Shown here in pieces: positions 47,035 to 54,291 of a DNA stretch of 64,000 nt. Within the stretch, counting starts at the first letter, position 1; every line of letters begins with the position of its first letter. Position numbers and translations under genes: made by a program. Source of the stretch: Amycolatopsis eburnea. Lineage in GTDB: Bacteria; Actinomycetota; Actinomycetes; Mycobacteriales; Pseudonocardiaceae. Location of the stretch: NCBI RefSeq assembly GCF_003937945.1, contig NZ_RSEC01000053.1:124001-188000 (forward strand), given 5' to 3'. The notes under the pieces are model-generated. The model was given only the letters and a program-made list of their open reading frames with translations. It was not told the DNA's origin and ran no database searches.

Positions 47035-48388
47035 GCAGGCGGGTGACGAGCGCGGAAAGCTGCTGCACCGTACGGCATTCGTGCATCTCGACGACGTCCG
47101 CGTACTCCAGCGCCGCCGAGTCGCCGGTCGACCAGAGCGACCGCCGCTCCGGGTTCAGCCAGTAGACGTGGCGGGCGCGGGACTTGATCGCGCGGACCGC
47201 GTCGAGATTGGGGTCGCCGCCGTTGGTGCGGGCGTCGCCGAGGATCAGCACCGACGTGCGGGGGCCGACGGCGTCCAGCCAGTTCTCGGTGAACTGGCGC
47301 AGGGAGCCGCCGTAGTCGCTGTGGCCGTCCCAGCGCACCAGGGCCGCTTCGGACAGCATGCGCGCGCCCAGGTGCTCGGGGTCGGCGGTGCCGGTGGTGA
47401 CCAGGTGGGTGACCTCGTCGGCGCTGTCGACGAAGGCGAACACCCGGATCTTGCTGAACTGGTCGCGCAGCGCCTGCACCAGCAGCATGGTGAAGTTCGC
47501 GAAGCCGGCCACCGACCCGGAAAGATCGCACAGCAGCACGATTTCCGGCCGGCCGGGCCGCCGGTGGCGGTAGGCCGGGCGCAGCGGGACGCCGCCGGTG
47601 GACAGCGAGCGACGCAGCGTGCGGCGCAGGTCGATCTGGCCGCGCGTGGTGCGCTTGCGGCGGGCGGCCAGGCGCGTCGCCAGCTTGCGGGACAGCGGCT
47701 GGATCGTGCGGCGCAGCTCCGCGAGCTGGTTGCGGCTGGCGATGAGGAAGTCGACGCGGTCGGGCGCGGGGGCGATGGCGTGCTTCGCGACGCGTTCGCG
47801 GCCGCGGACCTCGGCCGCGCGGCGGCGCGCCTCGGTGCGGACCCGGCCGCGGAACCCCTCGACGCGGCGGCGGATCTCGTCGCGGTCGAGCCGGTCGGTG
47901 AACTCGCCGCGGGCGCCGCCGCCGCGGACCGCGGCCAGCACCCGGGCGATCAGCGTCTGCGGCTGGAGCCGCTCCAGGGTCTGGTGCGCCGAGAACCCGC
48001 CACCGGGTCCGGACGCCGAGCCGTACTGGCCGAGCAGGTCGACCGCGAGCCCGGCGAGCTGGGCGAGCGCCTGCTCGTCCCCGTCGGCCAGCGCGGCGGC
48101 CAGCTCGTCCCGCAGCTCTTCCAGTGTCGACGGCTCTTCGCGGGCCCGTTCGGGTGCGCCGATCCCGGCCGGGAAGTACAGGTCGAAGGCGGCGTCGAAG
48201 ACCGCGCGCTGCCCACCGCGGCGGACCAGCGCGGCGGCCAGGCCTTCTCGGACGAGCGCGCGGTCGTCCATGCCGAGGACTTCCAGCGCGGCCGCGGCGT
48301 CGACCGTCTCGGCGGGACCGGCCGGGATGCCCTGGGCCCGGAGTGCCTTGACGAACGACGCGAGCCGTTCCGGCACGCCGCCGGTCAC
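47024..48388 (-). CDS. VWA-domain protein, CoxE type
   Basis: A 454-residue protein with a basic N-terminal helical region and a C-terminal von Willebrand A domain: IVLLCDLSGSVAGFANFTMLL (MIDAS DxSxS), FAFVDSADEVTHLV, HSDYGGSLRQFTENW and LILGDARTNGGDP. The MIDAS residues are intact. CoxE-like proteins work with a MoxR ATPase to insert or mature metal centres, for example in CO dehydrogenase. It starts by GTGA overlap inside the MoxR stop. Its stop codon lies within the right direct repeat. Confidence 0.92.
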   Translation of the reverse strand: MTGGVPERLASFVKALRAQGIPAGPAETVDAAAALEVLGMDDRALVREGLAAALVRRGGQRAVFDAAFDLYFPAGIGAPERAREEPSTLEELRDELAAALADGDEQALAQLAGLAVDLLGQYGSASGPGGGFSAHQTLERLQPQTLIARVLAAVRGGGARGEFTDRLDRDEIRRRVEGFRGRVRTEARRRAAEVRGRERVAKHAIAPAPDRVDFLIASRNQLAELRRTIQPLSRKLATRLAARRKRTTRGQIDLRRTLRRSLSTGGVPLRPAYRHRRPGRPEIVLLCDLSGSVAGFANFTMLLVQALRDQFSKIRVFAFVDSADEVTHLVTTGTADPEHLGARMLSEAALVRWDGHSDYGGSLRQFTENWLDAVGPRTSVLILGDARTNGGDPNLDAVRAIKSRARHVYWLNPERRSLWSTGDSAALEYADVVEMHECRTVQQLSALVTRLLPV

Positions 48389-49266
48389 GATGCGTCCAGG
48401 ACCTGTTCGAGCTGCAGCCCGGCGCCGGCCTTGGCGATGTCGTCCTGGTGCTTGAGCACGACGCCGAGGCTCTCCCGCACGACCCGCTCGTCCAGCGTCG
48501 ACGCCCCGAGCGCGAGCAGCGTCCGCGCCCAGTCGATGGTCTCCGCGACCGACGGCAGCTTCCGCAGGTCCATCGCGCGCAGGGCGGCGATCACCCGGAC
48601 GACGGAATCCGCGAGCGCGGCGTCGATGCCCGGGACCTTGAGCCGGACGATGTCGCGTTCCAGCTCCTCGTCCGGGAAGTCGATGTGCAGGAACAGGCAC
48701 CGGCGGCGCAGCGCTTCGGACAGCTCGCGCGTGGCGTTGGAGGTCAGGACGGCGAACGGCGGGCGCGTGGCGGTGATCGTGCCGAGCTCCGGGACGGTGA
48801 CCTGGAAGTCGCCGAGCACCTCCAGCAGCAGGCCCTCGACCTCCATGTCTGCCTTGTCGGTCTCGTCGATGAGCAGCACGGTCGGCTCGGCCGACGAGAT
48901 CGCGGTGAGCAGCGGGCGGCGGAGCAGGAACTCCTCGCCGAAGATGTCGGTGCGGGCCTGCTCCCACGTCTCGTCGCGGCCGGCGGTGATCCGCAGCAGC
49001 TGCTTCGCGTGGTTCCACTCGTAGAGCGCGCGGGCCTCGTCGATGCCTTCGTAGCACTGCAGGCGCACCAGCCGCGAGCCGCTGACCTGGGCGACCGCCT
49101 TGGCGAGCTCGGTCTTGCCGACCCCGGCCGGCCCTTCGACCAGCAGCGGCTTGCCCAGCCGGTCGGCGAGGAACACCGTCGTCGCGACCGCCGTGGAGGC
49201 CAGGTAGCCCGCCCCGGCCAGCTTGGCCGACACGTCGTCGACGGAGGTGAAGAATCCGGTGCCCAC
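48385..49266 (-). CDS. MoxR-family AAA+ ATPase (CoxD-like)
   Basis: A 293-residue AAA+ ATPase: LLVEGPAGVGKTELAKAVAQ (Walker A), VLLIDETDKADMEVEGLLLEVL (Walker B), LTSNATRELSEALRRRCLFLHIDFP (sensor 1 and arginine finger). Pairs with the VWA protein for chaperone-like maturation of an enzyme, with the two molybdenum oxidoreductases of this window as possible clients. Two GTG codons precede VGTGFF; spacing to AGGAGG favours 49266. Divergent from the aldo/keto reductase gene. Confidence 0.93.
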   Translation of the reverse strand: MGTGFFTSVDDVSAKLAGAGYLASTAVATTVFLADRLGKPLLVEGPAGVGKTELAKAVAQVSGSRLVRLQCYEGIDEARALYEWNHAKQLLRITAGRDETWEQARTDIFGEEFLLRRPLLTAISSAEPTVLLIDETDKADMEVEGLLLEVLGDFQVTVPELGTITATRPPFAVLTSNATRELSEALRRRCLFLHIDFPDEELERDIVRLKVPGIDAALADSVVRVIAALRAMDLRKLPSVAETIDWARTLLALGASTLDERVVRESLGVVLKHQDDIAKAGAGLQLEQVLDAS

Positions 49267-49329
49267 CACGTGCCTCCTAAGCGCTCGCTCACCCGGAGCG
49301 TACCCGAAGGGCGGGCTAGCATCGGCCGC

Positions 49330-50358
49330 GTGACCTACGTTGCGGCATCCGGCCGATACGACTCGATCCCCTACCGGCGCTGCGGGCGTTCCGGGCTGAA
49401 GCTGCCGGCGATCTCGCTCGGGCTGTGGCACAACTTCGGGCACGACCGCCCGCTGCAGACACAGCGCGACATCACCCGCCGCGCCTTCGACCTCGGCATC
49501 ACCCACTTCGACCTGGCGAACAACTACGGCCCGCCCTACGGCTCGGCGGAGGAGAACTTCGGGCGGCTGCTGGCCACCGACTTCAAGCCCTACCGCGACG
49601 AGCTGGTGATCTCGACCAAGGCGGGCTACGACATGTGGCCCGGCCCGTACGGCGAGTGGGGCTCCCGCAAGTACCTGCTGTCCTCCCTGGACCAGTCGCT
49701 CGGCCGGCTGGGCCTGGACTACGTCGACATCTTCTACTCCCACCGCTTCGACCCCGAGACGCCGCTGGAGGAGACCGTCGGGGCGCTCGACCGCGCGGTC
49801 CGCGCCGGGAAAGCGCTCTACGTCGGGATCTCGTCGTACAGCTCCGAGCGGACCGCCGAGGCGGCGCGGCTGCTGCGCGAGCTCGGCACGCCGCTGCTGA
49901 TCCACCAGCCGTCGTACTCGATGCTGAACCGCTGGATCGAGGAGGACGGCCTGCTCGACACGCTGGACGAGGCGGGCGCGGGCTGCATCGCGTTCTCGCC
50001 ACTCGCCCAGGGCCTGCTGACCGACAAGTACCTCGACGGCGTCCCGGCGGGCTCGCGGGCCGCGCAGGGCAAGTCGCTGAACCCGGACACCCTGGACGAG
50101 AACCGCCTGAACCGCGTCCGCGCGCTCAACGCCATCGCCGGACGCCGCGGCCAGTCGCTGGCCCAGCTGGCGCTGGCGTGGGCGCTGCGCGACCACCGGG
50201 TGACGTCGGTGCTCATCGGCGCGAGCAGCGTCGAGCAGCTCGAGGACAACGTCGGCGCGCTCGGCAACCTGGACTTCTCGTCCGAGGAGCTGACCGAGAT
50301 CGACGGCCACGCGACCGACGCGGACATCAACCTCTGGAAGCGGTCCTCGGACGCCTGA
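49330..50358 (+). CDS. Aldo/keto reductase (YghZ/MgrA-like)
   Basis: A 342-residue AKR14-type reductase. SGLKLPAISLGLWHNFG, ITHFDLANNYGPPYGSAEENFG (Asp, Tyr), STKAGYDMWPGPYGEWGSRKYLLSSLDQSL (Lys) and DIFYSHRFDPETPLEETVGALD are typical, with the NADPH site near the end (SVLIGASSVEQLEDN). Reduces methylglyoxal or L-glyceraldehyde 3-phosphate in relatives. TAGCAT lies 7 bases before GTG 49330, again leaderless. Confidence 0.92.
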   Translation: MTYVAASGRYDSIPYRRCGRSGLKLPAISLGLWHNFGHDRPLQTQRDITRRAFDLGITHFDLANNYGPPYGSAEENFGRLLATDFKPYRDELVISTKAGYDMWPGPYGEWGSRKYLLSSLDQSLGRLGLDYVDIFYSHRFDPETPLEETVGALDRAVRAGKALYVGISSYSSERTAEAARLLRELGTPLLIHQPSYSMLNRWIEEDGLLDTLDEAGAGCIAFSPLAQGLLTDKYLDGVPAGSRAAQGKSLNPDTLDENRLNRVRALNAIAGRRGQSLAQLALAWALRDHRVTSVLIGASSVEQLEDNVGALGNLDFSSEELTEIDGHATDADINLWKRSSDA

Positions 50359-50368
50359 GGCCGCCACG

Positions 50369-50400
50369 ACGGCGGGGCGCACCACGCGTCCCGCCGTTTT
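50369..50400 (+). terminator. Rho-independent terminator after the aldo/keto reductase gene
   Basis: ACGGCGGGGCGC (50369-50380) pairs with GCGTCCCGCCGT (50386-50397) with one G-U pair and a 5-nt loop, followed by TTTT. This is the clearest T-tract terminator in the window. Confidence 0.82.
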
Positions 50401-50413
50401 CCGGTCCAACGTT

Positions 50414-50436
50414 TGACCAGATTTCGTATTTGGTCA
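50414..50436. promoter_or_regulatory. TetR operator upstream of the TetR-LLM operon
   Basis: TGACCA (50414-50419) and TGGTCA (50431-50436) are perfect inverted arms with an 11-bp AT-rich spacer, 10 bp before the TetR start. Confidence 0.6.
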
Positions 50437-50445
50437 TACGATGGC

Positions 50446-51108
50446 GTGGTGCCTCCTGCCGAAGACCGGGCCGAACGCGCCGAGCGCATCCTCGACGCGG
50501 CCGCCGAGCTGCTCCTGCGCGCCGGGTACCGGCGCACGACCGTCGAAGACGTCGCCGAGCGCGCCGGCGTCGGCAAGGGCACCGTCTACCTGCACTGGAA
50601 GAACCGCGAGGAGCTGTTCCTCGCGGTGCTGCTCCGCGAGTCCGTCCGCAGCCTGGAAGACCTGGTCGCGGCGCTCGAGGCCGACCCGCTCGCCGTCGGA
50701 CTGGCCCGGCTCACCGCGATCCAGTACGCGAACGTGCTGGGCCGGCCGCTGCTGCGCGCCGGGTACGCCGACGACGCGGGCACGCTCGGGAAGCTGCTGC
50801 CGAAGCTGCACACCAAGCTCGACCCGCGCCACCAAGAGGCGTTCGTCGACTACCTCGAGCTGCTGGCGGCGAACGACCTGCTGCGCGCGGACCGGCCGGC
50901 GCGCGAGCTCGCCGTCGCCTACCAGGCCGTGCTGCACGGGTTCCTGCGCGCCGCGCACCCGCCGGAGCTGATCGCCGACACCGTCGCGCACGCCTTCGAA
51001 CCGGCCGCGCTCTCGACGAGGCAGCTGCGCGCGGTCGCGCCGCGGGTCCTCGAGCTGTTCACCGAATCCGTCGCGCTCGACCGGAAGCAGATCGAGCGCG
51101 CGTACTGA
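50446..51108 (+). CDS. TetR-family regulator
   Basis: A 220-residue repressor: RAERAERILDAAAELLLRAGYRRTTVEDVAERAGVGKGTVYLHWKNREELFLAVL (about residues 8-62) is the DNA-binding region. The track of the frame extends to a TTG at 50413, but that lies in the operator; GTG 50446 or 50449 is more likely. First gene of an operon with the LLM oxidoreductase 16 bp downstream; the palindrome just upstream suggests autoregulation. Confidence 0.9.
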   Translation: MVPPAEDRAERAERILDAAAELLLRAGYRRTTVEDVAERAGVGKGTVYLHWKNREELFLAVLLRESVRSLEDLVAALEADPLAVGLARLTAIQYANVLGRPLLRAGYADDAGTLGKLLPKLHTKLDPRHQEAFVDYLELLAANDLLRADRPARELAVAYQAVLHGFLRAAHPPELIADTVAHAFEPAALSTRQLRAVAPRVLELFTESVALDRKQIERAY

Positions 51109-51124
51109 CCCCCTGGAGGCCCTG

Positions 51125-51997
51125 GTGCGCACCGGAATCCTGATCGACGAACTCGGCGTCGGCTTCGACGCCATGACCGCGCAAGCGCGCGAAGCGGCGA
51201 AGCTCGGCTACCGCACGCTGTGGGTGGCCCAGCGCGGCGGCTGGGACGCGCTCACCGCCCTGCCCGCCCTCGGGGCCGCCGCGCCCGGTACCGAGCTGGG
51301 GACCTGCGTGGTCCCGACCTACCCGCGCCACCCGATCACCATGGCCGCGCAGGCGCTGACCGCCCAGGCGGCCACCGGGGTGCCGGTCCACCTCGGTGTC
51401 GGGCTGAGCCACAAGTTCATCGTCGAAGGCGAGTTCGGGTACTCCTACGACCGCCCGCTGCGGCACCTGCTCGAGTACCTGGAAGCGCTGCACCCCTTGC
51501 TGCGCGGCGAAAAAGCGGACGTCCACGGCGAGACGCTGACGGCCGCGGGCGGGGTGACCGCACCGGGCGCCGCCCGGCCCCAGGTCCTGCTCGGCTCGGT
51601 GAGCCCGCGGTCGACGCGGCTGGCCGGCGAGCTGGCCGACGGCGTGATCACGACGTGGGCGGGACCGCGGGCCACCGGCGAGTTCGTGGTGCCCACGCTC
51701 GGGACGGCGGCCCGCGTGGTCTCCGGCCAGCTGATCTGCGTGACGTCCGAACCAGACGAACGCCGGAAGTGGGTCGAGGAGACCTACGGCGCCGCGGCGA
51801 ACGTCCCCGCCTACCGCGCGATCCTGGACCGGGAAGGCCACGAGCGCGTCTCGGACAGCGCCATCGTCGGCGACGAGGAAACCGTGCTGCGCCAGGTGAA
51901 ATCCCTCGAAGCCGCGGGCGCGACCGAACTGCTGGTGATGCCCTTCGGCCCGGCCGCGGACCAGGCCCGCACCCGCGAACTGCTGGCCGCCGGGTGA
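51125..51997 (+). CDS. LLM-class F420-dependent oxidoreductase
   Basis: A 290-residue TIM-barrel luciferase-like protein: GYRTLWVAQRGGWDALTALPALGAAAPGTELGTCVVPTYPRHPITMAAQALTAQ, HLGVGLSHKFIVEGEFGYSYDRPLRHLLEYLEAL and VLLGSVSPRSTRLAGELADGVITTWAGP are characteristic of the TIGR03564-type F420 branch. The substrate is unknown; it is controlled with the TetR gene upstream. GTG 51125 lies 8 bases after CTGGAGG. Confidence 0.9.
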   Translation: MRTGILIDELGVGFDAMTAQAREAAKLGYRTLWVAQRGGWDALTALPALGAAAPGTELGTCVVPTYPRHPITMAAQALTAQAATGVPVHLGVGLSHKFIVEGEFGYSYDRPLRHLLEYLEALHPLLRGEKADVHGETLTAAGGVTAPGAARPQVLLGSVSPRSTRLAGELADGVITTWAGPRATGEFVVPTLGTAARVVSGQLICVTSEPDERRKWVEETYGAAANVPAYRAILDREGHERVSDSAIVGDEETVLRQVKSLEAAGATELLVMPFGPAADQARTRELLAAG

Positions 51998-52097
51998 ACC
52001 GCCACCGAGGAAACCTGACCCGATCGGACCAGCGCGCCGCCGTCGATCCGGGCCCGCCGCGTTCGTGTGGACGACGGCAACCACGAGGAGGAGCGCC

Positions 52098-52454
52098 ATG
52101 GCCCACTACCTGCTGTCCGTCCACAGCGTCGACGGCGAAGTCCGCGAACCACCCACCGAGGAGCGGATGCGCGAGGCGCAGCGGCTGCTCGGCGACGTCG
52201 AGCGGGACCTGAAGGCCACCGGTGCCTGGGTCTTCAGCGCCCGGCTCGCCGACCACGCCGAAGCCAGGGTGGTCCGCGAAGCCGGTGACGACGTGCTCAC
52301 GACCGACGGGCCGTTCGCCGAAGGCAAGGAGCACATCGGCGGGTTCTACCTGATCGAGGCCGCCGACCTGGCCGCCGCGCTGGGGTGGGCGGCCCGGGTC
52401 ACCGCTGCGATCCACGCGCCGATCGAGGTGCGCGCGCTCGCCGGGTTCGCCTGA
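52098..52454 (+). CDS. YciI-related (YCII domain) protein
   Basis: A 118-residue ferredoxin-like protein with the canonical YCII motif TTDGPFAEGKEHIGGFYLIEA (residues 70-90; Asp, Lys and His positions kept). Related domains dimerise and sometimes have weak hydrolase or dehalogenase-like activity. They often occur beside ECF sigma factors, but none is directly adjacent here. GAGGAGG is a very strong ribosome site. Confidence 0.92.
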   Translation: MAHYLLSVHSVDGEVREPPTEERMREAQRLLGDVERDLKATGAWVFSARLADHAEARVVREAGDDVLTTDGPFAEGKEHIGGFYLIEAADLAAALGWAARVTAAIHAPIEVRALAGFA

Positions 52455-52460
52455 GCCGGC

Positions 52461-53684
52461 TCAGCGCGGCGCCGGGAGGTGGGCCGTCTCCGGGAACAGG
52501 TTCAGCGCCCGCAGGGCCGCGCCCAGCTCCGCGATGTCCGCCGGGTTCGTCAGCGACCGGCCCAGCTCCTCCGTGATCCGCTTCAAGCGGTGCCGGATCG
52601 TGTTGGGGTGGCAGAACATCCGCTCCGACGTCAGCTTCGTCGAGCCCTGGCAGTCGAACCACGCGCGCAGCGTCAGCAGCAGCACGTTCCGGTCGTCGCC
52701 CGGGAGGTCCAGCACCGGCTGGAGGACGTGGTGGGCCAGCTGCACCGACGCCTCCGGGGCGCTGGCCACCAGTCCGGCCAGCGGCGACTCGGTGAACTGG
52801 ACCAGGCCGGGCGTGCCCGGCGTCATGCTGGACAGCGCGACGCGGGCGAGGTGCAGCGCGCGGGCGGTGTTGCCGAGGCCGGTGAACACCGGGCTGATGC
52901 CCACCCGGCCCACCGGGTGCTCGCGCACCAGCTCCACGACGGCCTTCGACGCGGCCGGGTCGCGCAGGGACACCACGCCCACCTGCAGGTCCGGCGTCAG
53001 CCGCCAGGCCGACGCGTGGTGCAGCCCGCGCAGCCGGGCCTCGATCTGGGGCAGCGGTTCCTGGCCGAGGCGCGGGGTTTCCGCCGCGACGACGACGAAC
53101 GTGCCGTCCAGCGACAGCTCGAGCACGCGGGCGATGTCCCACAACGTGCCCTCGGTCGCGGTGCCGCCCGCGAACAGCGCCTCGACCAGTGCCGAGCGCC
53201 GGTTCTGGTGCGCCACCATCACTTCCGCCGTGGTGTCGCGATAGGACGTCGTGAGGGCTTCGGCGAGGTCGTCGACGAGCGCCCAGATCGCCGTCGTGGC
53301 CGCGACCAGCCCGGCCAGGTCCTGCTCGCGGGCGGTCAGCTCGACGAACCGGTGCCACACCTCGGTCAGCCCGATGCGGTACGCCCGCAGCAGCTCCGGC
53401 AGCGGCGCGCCCTGCAGCGCCCGGGCGCGTGCGGTCGCGTGGGCCTGCGCCAGGTCCGGGCCGTCCGAGCCGCGCAGCGTGCGCATCACGTGCTCGAGGT
53501 TGGCGCGCACCGACGCGCGCAGCTCGGCGTGCGTGACGAACCGGGCGTCGGCGTAGACCGGCATCTCGGCGCGGATCTGCCGCACGGTGCTCTCGATCAG
53601 CTCGGGCAGCTTCCGCTCGACGTCGGCGGCGAGGACGGCGACCCGCGGGGCGAGCCCGTCGGACAGCAGCGCCTGGTAGTGCAT
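52461..53684 (-). CDS. PucR-family transcriptional regulator
   Basis: A 407-residue regulator. The N-terminal part (ELIESTVRQIRAEMPVYADARFVTHAELRASVRANLEHVMRTL) matches the sensory region of CdaR/PucR proteins, and the C-terminal helix-turn-helix is LLTLRAWFDCQGSTKLTSERMFCHPNTIRHRLKRITEELG, the PucR signature. Members regulate purine, sugar-acid or amine catabolism. It lies downstream of iorAB on the same strand, separated by a terminator, so it may control that operon. GGAGGG precedes ATG 53684. Confidence 0.92.
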   Translation of the reverse strand: MHYQALLSDGLAPRVAVLAADVERKLPELIESTVRQIRAEMPVYADARFVTHAELRASVRANLEHVMRTLRGSDGPDLAQAHATARARALQGAPLPELLRAYRIGLTEVWHRFVELTAREQDLAGLVAATTAIWALVDDLAEALTTSYRDTTAEVMVAHQNRRSALVEALFAGGTATEGTLWDIARVLELSLDGTFVVVAAETPRLGQEPLPQIEARLRGLHHASAWRLTPDLQVGVVSLRDPAASKAVVELVREHPVGRVGISPVFTGLGNTARALHLARVALSSMTPGTPGLVQFTESPLAGLVASAPEASVQLAHHVLQPVLDLPGDDRNVLLLTLRAWFDCQGSTKLTSERMFCHPNTIRHRLKRITEELGRSLTNPADIAELGAALRALNLFPETAHLPAPR

Positions 53685-53785
53685 GGGTGCCCTCCGGTCC
53701 CCCGGCCTCTTCGTCGAGGCCCGAGACCCGCATCTAACCCGAAAGCACCAGCCACGACCGGGTGAACTTGCTCCAGGCACCGCGA

Positions 53786-53816
53786 ATGCGGAGGTTCTTG
53801 TGGAGAACCTCCGCAT
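53786..53816 (-). terminator. Hairpin after iorAB
   Basis: ATGCGGAGGTTCT (53786-53798) and AGAACCTCCGCAT (53804-53816) pair perfectly with a 5-nt loop (TGTGG). It lies 5 bp beyond the stop of iorA. Confidence 0.85.
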
Positions 53817-53821
53817 CCGCG

Positions 53822-54280
53822 TCAGGCCATCTTGGCGGCCGCGCTCTTGATCGCCTCCCGGATCCGGAAGTAGGTGCCGCAGCGGCACACGTTCTGGATC
53901 GCGTCGATGTCGGCGTCCGTCGGGTTCTTCGTCTTCTTCAGCAGCGCCACGGCCGCCATGATCTGCCCCGGCTGGCAGTAGCCGCACTGCGCGACGTCCT
54001 GCTCCAGCCAGGCCTCCTGGACCGGGTGCAGCTCGTCGCCGTCGGCCAGGCCCTCGATCGTGGTGACCTCCTTGCCCGCGCAGTCGGAAACCGGCGTGAC
54101 GCAGGGGTTGAACGCCTCGCCGTCGAGGTGGCTGGTGCAGGCCTTGCAGACGTTGATGCCGCAGCCGTACTTCGGCCCGCGGACCTTGAGCTTGTCGCGC
54201 AGCGCCCACAGCATCGGCAGGTCGGCGGGCGCGTCGACGGTGACGGTCTTCCCGTTCACCACGAAGGTGTAGTTGGGCAC
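53822..54280 (-). CDS. iorA: Isoquinoline 1-oxidoreductase-like [2Fe-2S] subunit
   Basis: A 152-residue electron-transfer subunit: PNYTFVVNGKTVTVDAPADLPMLWALRDKL, plant-type cluster GCGINVCKACTSHLDG, and helical-domain cluster CGYCQPGQIM ... NVCRCGTYFRIREAI. This is IorA rather than the CoxS type because of the short helical spacing and the CRCGTYxRI end. Works with the IorB subunit directly upstream (11 bp gap). GTG 54280 is preceded by GAGGAGA. The pair oxidises N-heterocycles or aldehydes and feeds electrons outward. Confidence 0.9.
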   Translation of the reverse strand: MPNYTFVVNGKTVTVDAPADLPMLWALRDKLKVRGPKYGCGINVCKACTSHLDGEAFNPCVTPVSDCAGKEVTTIEGLADGDELHPVQEAWLEQDVAQCGYCQPGQIMAAVALLKKTKNPTDADIDAIQNVCRCGTYFRIREAIKSAAAKMA

Positions 54281-54291
54281 GGTGGTTCTCC

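Noticed and set aside
42393..49266. A multi-gene defence island around the HEPN gene (recQ, antitoxin, deaminase, VWA, MoxR)
   Set aside because: Only the HEPN gene differs in base composition and only it lies between the 22-bp repeats; the others have ordinary composition and recognised roles outside defence. A functional link cannot be excluded but is not supported by sequence.
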